Assembly: GCA_964468725.1 (NCBI GenBank)
Contig: CAYXVU010000132.1
Location: forward strand, 1-16,644
Origin: CAYXVU01 sp964468725
GTDB lineage: Bacteria; Acidobacteriota; Blastocatellia; UBA7656
Length of the DNA stretch: 16,644 nucleotides
Direction of reading: 5' to 3'
Part shown: piece after piece, positions 6,564 through 14,517 of the stretch
How the letters are laid out: every line of letters starts with the position of its first letter
Position numbering within the stretch: position 1 is the first letter of the stretch
Program-made: the position numbers and the translations under genes
The notes under the pieces: generated by a model
Told to the model about the DNA's origin: nothing
The model's database searches: none
Seen by the model: only the letters and a program-made list of their open reading frames with translations

Positions 6564-7672
6564 TGAATAGCCCCAAAGTGGTCGGGCGAATATGCGCTAT
6601 TGGATTGGTTGTCGGATTAAGCCTCAGTGCCGTCGGGTTTTCGGCTTATGGGCAGCAGTCTGACCCGCGCGCTCTGCAAGAGGCGACGAAGACTGCGAAA
6701 GGCGATACGACCTTGAAAGGGTCTACGACGAACGCCGGTACGCAAGGTGTCTACATCAATACTTCAGAAGACTATCGCATCGGGCCGCGTGATTCGTTGG
6801 AGATTACGGTCGAGCACGCGCCAGAATTGTCCGGCATCTTTGAAGTCAACGTTGCCGGTCTCATAACCCTTGCCAGCCCCGTCAATCAGATGACCGTGAA
6901 GGGCAAGACCAGCGAGGCGGTCGCGGCAGAGATTGCAGAGATTCTGCGCGGCGGCTATTTGGTCAACCCGCATGTTCGTGTCACTGTGAAGACTTCGCAT
7001 CGCTACATTGCTGTGCTTGGAGAGGTGCGATCCCCCGGATTGCATCCGGTCGAAGGGTCAATCAGTCTGTTGACTCTGCTGCCGTTGGTAGGGGGCGTAA
7101 ATAAAGAACGCGGCTCGATCATTTTGGTCTTCCGCCCGAAAGATATTCAAGGGGCTGCGCCGCTACCGCCGCCAGCCGTTGCGGCATCCACTTCAACTGT
7201 ATCGGCCAGCGATGCCTCGAAAAACAATAGTGCCGAGTCGGAATACGAGATTTTGACGGCTAACCTTACCCTCTTGTTCAAAGGGAACCTGAGTCAGAAT
7301 CTGGTCATCGAGCCGAACGATATTATCCTTGTCCCGCAAGCCGATTATTTCTACATCACCGGCGAAGTCGAAGCGCCCGGGCAATTCATTCTCAACCCCG
7401 GCACAACGTTTCGGCAGGCGATTTCGTTGGCGCAAGGCAAGAAGTTCACCGCCAAAAGCACCGGCACGATTTATCGACAGAATGAAAAGACGGGCAAGTT
7501 TGAAGACCTGAAAATTGATGTCAATGCCGTCATGTCGAATAAACAGGAAGACTTTTTGATTCAACCCAATGACATTATTTTTATCCCCGGTAGTAAAGCC
7601 AAATCAGTCGGCGCGGCAGTCCTTTCGGCCTTTGGCTTAGGCGTTGCCGGACGCGGCAGGGTTGCCTATTGA
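6563..7672 (+). CDS. Wza-type polysaccharide export protein with SLBB domains
   Basis: The 369-residue product has an N-terminal signal sequence (hydrophobic about 10-28, likely cleavage near AYG-QQS). No lipobox cysteine is present, unlike E. coli Wza. YRIGPRDSLEITV from residue 71 opens the Poly_export domain (PF02563). Two SLBB-type beta-grasp segments follow, at about 146-180 (LGEVRSPGLHPVEG) and 260-300 (TGEVEAPGQFILNPG). It would form the periplasmic/outer-membrane part of the export channel with the Wzc-type protein encoded next. A strong ribosome binding site (AGGAGG, 6550-6555) sits 7 bases before ATG 6563, and this decides the start over GTG 6560. Confidence 0.88.
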   Translation: MNSPKVVGRICAIGLVVGLSLSAVGFSAYGQQSDPRALQEATKTAKGDTTLKGSTTNAGTQGVYINTSEDYRIGPRDSLEITVEHAPELSGIFEVNVAGLITLASPVNQMTVKGKTSEAVAAEIAEILRGGYLVNPHVRVTVKTSHRYIAVLGEVRSPGLHPVEGSISLLTLLPLVGGVNKERGSIILVFRPKDIQGAAPLPPPAVAASTSTVSASDASKNNSAESEYEILTANLTLLFKGNLSQNLVIEPNDIILVPQADYFYITGEVEAPGQFILNPGTTFRQAISLAQGKKFTAKSTGTIYRQNEKTGKFEDLKIDVNAVMSNKQEDFLIQPNDIIFIPGSKAKSVGAAVLSAFGLGVAGRGRVAY

Positions 7673-7713
7673 GCGAGTGGCGATGTGTAGCTCTACCGCT
7701 ATGCAGAGCGATG

Positions 7714-7726
7714 GTAAGGAGCGGGT
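7714..7726 (+). promoter_or_regulatory. Ribosome binding site of the Wzc-type gene, partly inside a hairpin
   Basis: AAGGAG (7716-7721) lies 5 bases before ATG 7727. TACC (7694-7697) can pair with GGTA (7713-7716) and GCT (7698-7700) with AGC (7707-7709), with a 3-base bulge. The stem therefore reaches the first base of the binding site. It is a possible but weak translational control point. Confidence 0.4.
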
Positions 7727-10126
7727 ATGGGAGATGAGAGAGTGGAGTTAGAAAAAATCACGCCAGCCGAACCGACGCCGTTCGTGCGTCCGGGCTATCC
7801 GAGTTTGGCGGGCTACCCGGATGCAGGCGGGTACGGGTATGGCTATGGGTCTGATGATGACAAGATGCATTTGCGCGAGATTTGGCGCATCGTGCGAAAA
7901 CATAAATGGCTCATCTTGTTGATTGTCTCGGTCGTGACGACGCTAGTGGCAATCGATTCCTATCGGGATAAGAATATCTATCAAGCGTCGGCCATCGTCG
8001 AAATTGGCAGAGAAAATACCAATGTCCGACTGGGCGATTTCTATTTTTCCCCAGACCTCTTCAACAGTACCGAAGTGTTGCGGACGAGCATTCTGGTCAT
8101 GCGAAGTCGCCCGCTGGTTGAGGATGTCGTGGATACGCTCAACCTTGATCGAAATCCGAACTTCAAAGAGGGTCGGCGGCGCGCCTTCTCTGATGCTCTG
8201 TCCCTTCTGCTCGGCAATGAAGAGCTGAAAGAGAAAGAGAAAGAGATCGTGCCGACGATTGCACCACCGGTTTTGCAGCCTTCCGGTACGGCAACCCGTT
8301 CTGCGGAAGACACGGAGCGCTTGGCTCCGTATGTCGGCGGTGTACTCGGCGGACTCTCGGTTGAGCCAGTCAGAGATACGCGCGCCTTGAAAATCTCTTT
8401 CACGCACGTCAATCCTCATCTTACCGCCGAAGTTGCCAATGGGGTTGCCGAAACCTTTCGCCATCGCGTCTTCCGCACGCAGATTCAAAAGTATGTGGAT
8501 ACCACTGAATTTTTGAAAAAGATGCTGGCAGAAGCCGAAACCAATGCCACTAAGGCCGAGCAAGATTTAGCCACTTTCACCGGTGAAAAGGGCATCTTCC
8601 CGAACGCTGAGAATGCGTCGCTGGCTACCGAAAAGCTGACCGCTTTGCACAATCAGTACCTCGAAGCACAGAAAGCGCGGATCGAAAGGCAGGCGCTCTA
8701 CGATACGGTTAAATCCGGCGATCTCAACAAACTGCCCGATAGCTATGTGGACCCGAAGATTGGCGAGATGAGAAAGAAACTCGAAGAACTGGAAGTCCGC
8801 ATCATCAAGCTCAAAGAGATCTATGGCGCACAGCATCCGATTTGGGAGCAAATCAATCAGGAGCGGCTGACGCTGACCAAACAACTCAATACCAGCATCT
8901 CGGCCTTACAGCAGAAGCTACAAGCCGAATACAATCAGGTTGCCGACCGCGAACGCGGCTTCGCTATGGCTCTCAAACAGGCCGAAGGCGAAGCCATTCG
9001 GCAAAATCAAGATATCGCCGTCTACAACATCTATAAAGACAATGCCGCCTCGCAACGCAAACTCTATCAGGAGATGCTCAGTAAATATGAAGCGGCAAAG
9101 ATTCAAGTCGCCGAACAGTACAACAGCATTCGAATCATTGAACCCGCGCAAGTGCCCGGCGGTCCCATCGGCCCCATGCGCTTTCGCTCGATCATGATCG
9201 CCTTCTTTTTGAGCTTGGCTTGCTCGGTCGGGGTCGCCTTCTTGCTCAACTACCTCGACAACACCATCAAGACCGTTGAGGATGTAAGCCGCTACGCGCA
9301 GTTGCCTGCCTTGAGCGTCATTCCGGCTCTGATCGGTAGCTCGGCACGACAGATCAAAGGCAAGAAGAGCAGCAGAAAGTCGCTGCCTGCCGCCAATCTG
9401 GAAGCGCATCGTCATTCGCCCGCCGAGTTGATGGCGCTCGATAATCGCTCATCGGCAGCCGAAGCCTATCGCGTTCTGCGAACCTCCGTTTTGCTTTCGT
9501 CTGCGGGCAGTCCGCCCAAACGCATGCTGGTGACCAGCGGACAGCCGAGCGAAGGCAAGACGACGACAGCGGTCAATATGGGAATCTCGCTGGCGCAGCT
9601 TGGCTCATCCGTTTTGGTGATTGATTGCGACTTGCGTAAGCCGTCCGTGCATAAACTCTTCGCCCTGGATCACTCGCGCGGACTGTCAACCTATCTGTCG
9701 CGTAACGTTGATCTTGATAGCCTGATTCAACACGTTTCGATCCCCAATCTATCGGTATTGCCCTGCGGCCCGATTCCGCCCAATCCCGCCGAACTCATCA
9801 GCTCCGACAAGATGAAACACATGCTGGCCGAACTGAGCGAGAAGTACGATCACATCTTAATTGATTCGCCGCCGCTCATTAACGTCACCGATCCGATGAT
9901 TCTGTCAACGATGGTGGATGGCGTCATTTTGGTCGTTCACGGCGGCAAGAGTACGCGCGACGTGGTGCGACGCGTGCGGCAGGAGTTGACCGCTGTCGGC
10001 GCGAAGATTTTCGGCGTCGTCCTCAACAATGTTGACCTGCGAAAAGAGGGCTACGATTACTACTATTATCATCGCTACTACTCCGATTATTACGGCTCGG
10101 AGAAGAGCGAGAGTACAGGTGATTGA
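7727..10126 (+). CDS. Wzc-type chain-length regulator fused to a tyrosine autokinase (BY-kinase)
   Basis: The 799-residue product joins a Wzz domain and a BY-kinase, as in proteobacterial Wzc. A Gly/Tyr-rich cytoplasmic N-terminus precedes the first membrane helix (about 59-76). A periplasmic coiled-coil region covers about 260-450, and a second helix lies at about 487-505. The kinase has Walker A SGQPSEGKTTT (604-614, Lys611), Walker A' VLVIDCDLRKP (about 629-640) and Walker B ILIDSPPLI (about 708-718). The C-terminus carries nine tyrosines within 14 residues, the usual autophosphorylation cluster. The protein controls chain length and couples export to the Wza-type channel encoded upstream. 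AAGGAG 5 bases before ATG 7727 supports the start. A terminator follows the gene. Confidence 0.92.
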   Translation: MGDERVELEKITPAEPTPFVRPGYPSLAGYPDAGGYGYGYGSDDDKMHLREIWRIVRKHKWLILLIVSVVTTLVAIDSYRDKNIYQASAIVEIGRENTNVRLGDFYFSPDLFNSTEVLRTSILVMRSRPLVEDVVDTLNLDRNPNFKEGRRRAFSDALSLLLGNEELKEKEKEIVPTIAPPVLQPSGTATRSAEDTERLAPYVGGVLGGLSVEPVRDTRALKISFTHVNPHLTAEVANGVAETFRHRVFRTQIQKYVDTTEFLKKMLAEAETNATKAEQDLATFTGEKGIFPNAENASLATEKLTALHNQYLEAQKARIERQALYDTVKSGDLNKLPDSYVDPKIGEMRKKLEELEVRIIKLKEIYGAQHPIWEQINQERLTLTKQLNTSISALQQKLQAEYNQVADRERGFAMALKQAEGEAIRQNQDIAVYNIYKDNAASQRKLYQEMLSKYEAAKIQVAEQYNSIRIIEPAQVPGGPIGPMRFRSIMIAFFLSLACSVGVAFLLNYLDNTIKTVEDVSRYAQLPALSVIPALIGSSARQIKGKKSSRKSLPAANLEAHRHSPAELMALDNRSSAAEAYRVLRTSVLLSSAGSPPKRMLVTSGQPSEGKTTTAVNMGISLAQLGSSVLVIDCDLRKPSVHKLFALDHSRGLSTYLSRNVDLDSLIQHVSIPNLSVLPCGPIPPNPAELISSDKMKHMLAELSEKYDHILIDSPPLINVTDPMILSTMVDGVILVVHGGKSTRDVVRRVRQELTAVGAKIFGVVLNNVDLRKEGYDYYYYHRYYSDYYGSEKSESTGD

Positions 10127-10159
10127 TACCTGTCTCAATAACTCGACGGGATAACCTTT

Positions 10160-10199
10160 CGGATGCCGCGCGTGTATGTGCGGCATCCGTCTTATATTT
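10160..10199 (+). terminator. Rho-independent terminator after the Wzc-type gene
   Basis: A perfect 10-pair stem, CGGATGCCGC (10160-10169) with GCGGCATCCG (10180-10189), closes a 10-base loop. It is followed by TCTTATATTT, a moderately T-rich tail. It ends the 3797-10126 operon and separates it from the aminotransferase operon. Confidence 0.8.
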
Positions 10200-10237
10200 G
10201 GATACCCATCCCTTCATGAGGAGAACGGCAAACGACT

Positions 10238-11380
10238 ATGACCAGTAACCAAACTGCTCCGGCGCTCAGCGTGCCGCTGCTCGATTTGAAAGGCCAATAT
10301 GTGACCTTGCGCGAAGAGATACGCGCGGCGATGGATCGGGTCAGCGAATCGCAACTCTTCATTCTCGGCCCCGAAGTTGAAGGCTTGGAAGCCGAGATTG
10401 CCGACTATTCGGCATGCCAATACGGGATTGGCATGTCTTCCGGCACAGACGCGCTCCTCGTCGCTTTGATGGCGATTGATCTGAAACCGGGCGATGAGGT
10501 GATTGCTCCGACCTATACCTTTTTCGCTACCGCCGGAGCGATTTGGCGACTCGGCGCGAAGCCTGTATTCGTAGATATTGACCCGCTGACCTACAACCTC
10601 GCACCCGAAGCCATCGAAGCCTGCATCACCTCGCGCACGCGCGCCATCATTCCCGTACACCTGTACGGACAGATGGCCGATATGAACCCGATTATGGAGA
10701 TCGCCGCGCGTCACAACCTCATCGTTATCGAAGATGCCGCTCAAGCTATCGGCGCAGAGTACGAAGGCAAACGCGCAGGCTCTATCGGGCAGATGAGTTG
10801 CTTCAGTTTCTTTCCGTCAAAAAATCTCGGTGGATTCGGCGACGGCGGTATGGTGACGACCAACGATGCGGAGTTGGCAGACAAATTGAGATTGCTGCGC
10901 AATCACGGGTACAGCCCCAAGTATTACAACAAAGTCGTCGGCGGCAATTTCCGACTTGACGCTTTGCAAGCGGCGGTTTTGCGAGTGAAGCTCCCCTATT
11001 TGGATGGCTGGACGGCTGCCCGTCAACATAATGCTGCGCGTTATCGGGAATTGTTCGCGCAAACCCGATTGCTCAGTGAAGGGAAGGTCAGTTTGCCCGC
11101 AGAGGCGCGCAATGGGCGGCACATTTACAATCAATTTGTGATTCGTTGCGCGGATCGCAATGGCTTGATGAATCATTTGAAAGCGCGGCAGGTAGGCACA
11201 GAGATTTATTACCCGGTTCCGCTGCACTTGCAAGAGTGCTTCCTCGAATTGGGATACCACGAAGGCGATTTCCCGGAGAGCGAGCGGGCGGCGAATGAAA
11301 CGCTCGCTTTGCCCATCTACCCTGAACTCACCGACGCAATGCTGGAGAAAGTTGTCAGCGACATCGCCGATTTTTATTGA
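10238..11380 (+). CDS. DegT/DnrJ/EryC1/StrS-family nucleotide-sugar aminotransferase
   Basis: The 380-residue length is usual for this PLP-dependent family. Near the N-terminus, LLDLKGQY and SSGTDALLVAL form the cofactor-phosphate region, then EDAAQAIGAEY carries the Asp that binds the pyridine nitrogen. FFPSKNLGGFGDGG carries the PLP-binding Lys195. Enzymes of this type convert keto-sugar nucleotides to amino sugars (FdtB/WlbE-like members start the same way). The exact sugar is not clear from sequence, and no matching dTDP-sugar dehydratase is in the window. It is the first gene after the terminator and probably starts an operon. GAGGAG at 10218-10223 lies 14 bases upstream of ATG 10238, rather far for a ribosome binding site. 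Its stop overlaps the next gene's TTG. Confidence 0.88.
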   Translation: MTSNQTAPALSVPLLDLKGQYVTLREEIRAAMDRVSESQLFILGPEVEGLEAEIADYSACQYGIGMSSGTDALLVALMAIDLKPGDEVIAPTYTFFATAGAIWRLGAKPVFVDIDPLTYNLAPEAIEACITSRTRAIIPVHLYGQMADMNPIMEIAARHNLIVIEDAAQAIGAEYEGKRAGSIGQMSCFSFFPSKNLGGFGDGGMVTTNDAELADKLRLLRNHGYSPKYYNKVVGGNFRLDALQAAVLRVKLPYLDGWTAARQHNAARYRELFAQTRLLSEGKVSLPAEARNGRHIYNQFVIRCADRNGLMNHLKARQVGTEIYYPVPLHLQECFLELGYHEGDFPESERAANETLALPIYPELTDAMLEKVVSDIADFY

Positions 11381-12399
11381 GCAATTTGATGGGCTTCATG
11401 AATTTTGGAAACCTGAAGAGAAGGCTACTAGATCGGTTAATCCCTCGCCACCAGCCAGCGATCTCCTTGACCGCTGAATCGGTTCGTCACTTCAAAGAGG
11501 GTGCTTGGCAAACATCCGCAGCGGCAGCAAGGTATTTTGACGCCGTGTCGCAGGTTTCTCTGGGTATGCAGACAGAACTGGCAGCCGCGCTGCGTTTTGC
11601 ACAGGGTCGGGTTCTGGATGTCGGAGCCGGGACAGGACGGTTTGCCAAGGCGTTGGTTGGTGACGGGCACCCGGTTACGGCTGTTGATCTCAGTATAGAG
11701 ATGCTGCGTCGGGCGGCAGCGGGAGAGTTGGCTCCCGATTGTGTGCAAGCCTCCGCTTTTGCCTTACCCTTTGCCGATAATCAATTTGATTCGGTAGTCT
11801 CTTTCTGGTTGCTGTTGCACTTCGTTGACTGGGAAAGAATCCTTTCCGAGATGCTGCGTGTTGCCAAGCCCGGAGCGCCTGTAACATTTGAGGTGCAGAA
11901 TGCTGCGAATCTCAAGCAAGCGTCTCTTCTGACCGGTGACCGACGCTTCGAACCGAAAGCGGTGAATGAGTTTCAAATCTTTACGACCACAGAAGAGATT
12001 GCCTCAAGTGCATCGCAGATGGGAGCTGTCATAGATTGGTCTCGTCACTACGATCTGTTCACGGACAATCTCGTTGCCCGCGCAACCCTTGGCCCCAGAT
12101 ATGAAAGTTGGCTAGCAGAGGTAGAGGATACCTTCAAGGATGATGCGTGTCGCCGGTATTGGCTCTGCTTCGAAGAGGAGGCTTTGCCGCAACTTCCTGC
12201 CTATCTTGCACGAAAAACACTTATCGTTATTCGGAAAGGCCTGCCCCAAGCTGAAGAGGTTTGCTTCAATGACCAACCCCTCTTTCCTTCCGGGCAGAGA
12301 GTTTCCAATAACGCCATCATTCATTCTCGCAACCTATTTCTTGAAGCCTTTACCCCCGCTTGCCGAGAGCTTCCCCAGCTATTTGAACAAGATGAGTGA
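11377..12399 (+). CDS. Class I SAM-dependent methyltransferase
   Basis: Up to 340 residues. The SAM-binding signature VLDVGAGTGRFAKAL (79-93) is followed by an acidic residue ending strand 2 (TAVDLS) and by ALPFADNQFDSVVSFWLLLHF, all typical of the Methyltransf_11 fold. The C-terminal part beyond about residue 200 has no recognised motif. The acceptor is unknown. Its place between a sugar aminotransferase and the Wzm/Wzt transporter suggests a glycan or sugar substrate. TTG 11377 overlaps the aminotransferase stop (TTGA); ATG 11389 and ATG 11398 are alternative starts. Its stop overlaps the permease start by 8 bases. Confidence 0.8.
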   Translation: MSNLMGFMNFGNLKRRLLDRLIPRHQPAISLTAESVRHFKEGAWQTSAAAARYFDAVSQVSLGMQTELAAALRFAQGRVLDVGAGTGRFAKALVGDGHPVTAVDLSIEMLRRAAAGELAPDCVQASAFALPFADNQFDSVVSFWLLLHFVDWERILSEMLRVAKPGAPVTFEVQNAANLKQASLLTGDRRFEPKAVNEFQIFTTTEEIASSASQMGAVIDWSRHYDLFTDNLVARATLGPRYESWLAEVEDTFKDDACRRYWLCFEEEALPQLPAYLARKTLIVIRKGLPQAEEVCFNDQPLFPSGQRVSNNAIIHSRNLFLEAFTPACRELPQLFEQDE

Positions 12400-13225
12400 A
12401 ACCTCTCTAACGATCTATCAAGCGGAGCGCTCTTCGTCACGTTGGTCAATTATGTTTGGCGAAGTGATTCAGTCGCGTGAACTGATTTGGCGTCTCTTTG
12501 TCCGCGATTTTGCCGCGAAGTATGAGCAGTCGGTTTTAGGCTATGTTTGGGCTCTGGGCCCGCCGATTGTCACGGTTGCCATATTTACCTTTCTGACGCG
12601 AAACCGTGTGCTTTCAGTGGGCGAAACCGGCCTACCGTATCCGGCTTTCGTTCTGCTGGGTCTAACCATCTGGGGTCTTTTTTCGAGCGCCTTGATGGGA
12701 ACGACCTCGTCGCTAACTAGCGCTGCGAACGTAATCAAGAAGATGAATTTTCCGCGCGAAGCATTGGTGTTTGCTGCACTCGGACAAGCGCTAGTCGAGA
12801 CGCTCATTCGGACAATCCTCCTTGCCCTCCTTTTTATCTGGTACGGCATACCGCTGCGTTGGACAATGGCATTCGTCCCGTTGATTTTTGTGCCGCTGCT
12901 TCTGCTTACCATTGGTGCCGGATTTTTGCTGGCTACTCTGAATGCCATTATTCGTGATGTGAGCAACGCCTTGGGGGTGGGGTTGCAATTTGCGATGTTC
13001 CTAACGCCAATTGTGTATCCGGCGCCGAAGGAGTGGCCATTTGTGTTGGTGAACTATCTCAACCCGGTGAGCGCGTTTGTGACCGCGACGCAAGATTGGG
13101 TATCGCACGGTGAGTTGAGCATGCCGATGGCGCTTGTGTCGTCGTCCCTCTTCGCCGTTCTCTTGTTCTTTGTCGGCTGGCGAGTTTTTCGATTGGCACA
13201 GCCGATCATTGGTGAGCGGATTTAA
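12392..13225 (+). CDS. wzm: ABC-2-type polysaccharide export permease (Wzm)
   Basis: The 277-residue product is a normal length for the family and has about six hydrophobic helices. The cytoplasmic start (SRELIWRLFVRDFAAKYEQ) and the first helix with VLGYVWALGPP match ABC-2 permeases for O-antigen and teichoic acid export (PF01061), and so does the segment NVIKKMNFPREALVFAALGQ. The reading frame is open further upstream to 12140, but that stretch lies inside the methyltransferase gene. The ATG at 12392 fits family length, giving an 8-base overlap. It pairs with the ATPase gene 2 bases downstream to move a lipid-linked glycan across the inner membrane. Confidence 0.88.
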   Translation: MSETSLTIYQAERSSSRWSIMFGEVIQSRELIWRLFVRDFAAKYEQSVLGYVWALGPPIVTVAIFTFLTRNRVLSVGETGLPYPAFVLLGLTIWGLFSSALMGTTSSLTSAANVIKKMNFPREALVFAALGQALVETLIRTILLALLFIWYGIPLRWTMAFVPLIFVPLLLLTIGAGFLLATLNAIIRDVSNALGVGLQFAMFLTPIVYPAPKEWPFVLVNYLNPVSAFVTATQDWVSHGELSMPMALVSSSLFAVLLFFVGWRVFRLAQPIIGERI

Positions 13226-13227
13226 TC

Positions 13228-14517
13228 ATGCCGAATGAAGCCAACATCATCGTCGAAGGCGTATCAAAAAAGTATTGTAAAAGCCTGCGGCGAACCATGT
13301 ACTATGGCGCGCGCGATCTGCTCGCTGACAGCTTACACCTTGATAGACAGAGCGGCTCTCTCCGAGCGGGAGAATTTTGGGCGCTCAGGGATTTGAATTT
13401 TGAGCTGCGACGCGGCGAATGGCTAGGCGTTGTTGGCCCTAACGGGGCAGGCAAATCAACCCTCTTGAAATTACTCAACGGCATCATTCGCCCAGATGCC
13501 GGACGGGTCATGGTACGAGGCCGTCTCGGCGCGCTGATTGAACTCGGCGCAGGGTTTCACCCATTGCTAACAGGCCGCGAAAATATCTACGTTCAAGGCG
13601 CGATCATGGGAATGAGTCGGCGCGAAATTGATCGAAAGCTTGACGAGATGATTGAGTTTGCCGGTATCGGAGATTTCATTGATACACCGCTGAAGTTCTA
13701 CAGTTCCGGCATGCATGCCCGACTCGGATTTTCGATTGCGATTCACTTTGATCCGGACAGCCTCGTTATTGATGAAGTGCTGGCCGTCGGCGATATTGCT
13801 TTTCAAGAAAAGTGTATGCGCCGAATGGCGCAATTGCGCGCCCAAGAGAAAGCGGTGCTGATGGTTCAGCAACACACCTACTGGATCGAAGCTTTGTGTG
13901 ATCGCGCAATCTGGCTCGACAAAGGCGGCTGTATTCGCATCGGCAAAGCTACCGAAGTTGTGAGAGCCTACCTGGACGATCAAGATCATCGTCTGGTGGC
14001 CGACGCCCGCGAAGAATTGGCCAAGCTGTCGGGCGATATCCCTACGCCTGCGACCATAGAAGCCGTAGAGTTGGTGAATGAAGAGGGCGCGGTAGCAGAC
14101 ATCTTTTATTCCGGCGAGCGGATGACAGTGCGGATTCACTACCATGCGCACGAGCGCATCGCAGGGCCACTCTTCAATATCCGCATCTTTCATCGCGGGC
14201 AAGATGTTTTGGAAGCCAGTATGCTCATTGACGGACCGGTAGTCGAGTACATTGAAGGGCGGGGCATCGTGGAATGCCGTCTTGACCCTTTGCCGCTGAC
14301 GCCGAAGGTATACGAGATCGTCATCTTCGCCCGCGCTCAAGAAGGGGTTTCCGACATTGTACCGATGCGAACTTACGCAATCTTTCAAGTGAGTGAAGAG
14401 AATCGTGAGCGATGGCCGATGCGCGGGCCGATGGCGATCAACCATTTGCGGCAAGGGTCGCCCGTGTATGTGCGCCGGTCATGGCATTTTCAAAACGGGA
14501 AAGGGTCGGAGCATTGA
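13228..14517 (+). CDS. wzt: ABC transporter ATPase with C-terminal glycan-recognition domain (Wzt)
   Basis: The 429-residue product has an ATPase domain with Walker A GPNGAGKST (Lys76), signature SSGM (159-162) and Walker B LVIDE (Asp182-Glu183). A C-terminal domain from about residue 265 matches the Wzt_C fold (PF14524), which in E. coli O9a binds the capped end of the polysaccharide and selects it for export. The H-switch region is unusual. Aligned from the conserved LCDRAIWL, position 215, normally His of the VSH motif, is Gln (MVQQH, 212-216), and a His follows one residue later. The gene starts 2 bases after the permease stop, and the two form one transporter. Confidence 0.9.
   Translation: MPNEANIIVEGVSKKYCKSLRRTMYYGARDLLADSLHLDRQSGSLRAGEFWALRDLNFELRRGEWLGVVGPNGAGKSTLLKLLNGIIRPDAGRVMVRGRLGALIELGAGFHPLLTGRENIYVQGAIMGMSRREIDRKLDEMIEFAGIGDFIDTPLKFYSSGMHARLGFSIAIHFDPDSLVIDEVLAVGDIAFQEKCMRRMAQLRAQEKAVLMVQQHTYWIEALCDRAIWLDKGGCIRIGKATEVVRAYLDDQDHRLVADAREELAKLSGDIPTPATIEAVELVNEEGAVADIFYSGERMTVRIHYHAHERIAGPLFNIRIFHRGQDVLEASMLIDGPVVEYIEGRGIVECRLDPLPLTPKVYEIVIFARAQEGVSDIVPMRTYAIFQVSEENRERWPMRGPMAINHLRQGSPVYVRRSWHFQNGKGSEH

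Noticed and set aside
12140..12391. Upstream in-frame extension of the Wzm permease gene
   Set aside because: It overlaps the methyltransferase gene by about 260 bases and would give a permease far longer than its family; ATG 12392 fits.
13567..14454. 295-codon open frame on the minus strand
   Set aside because: It lies wholly antisense to wzt, has no recognisable motif, and its length follows from the codon bias of the real gene.
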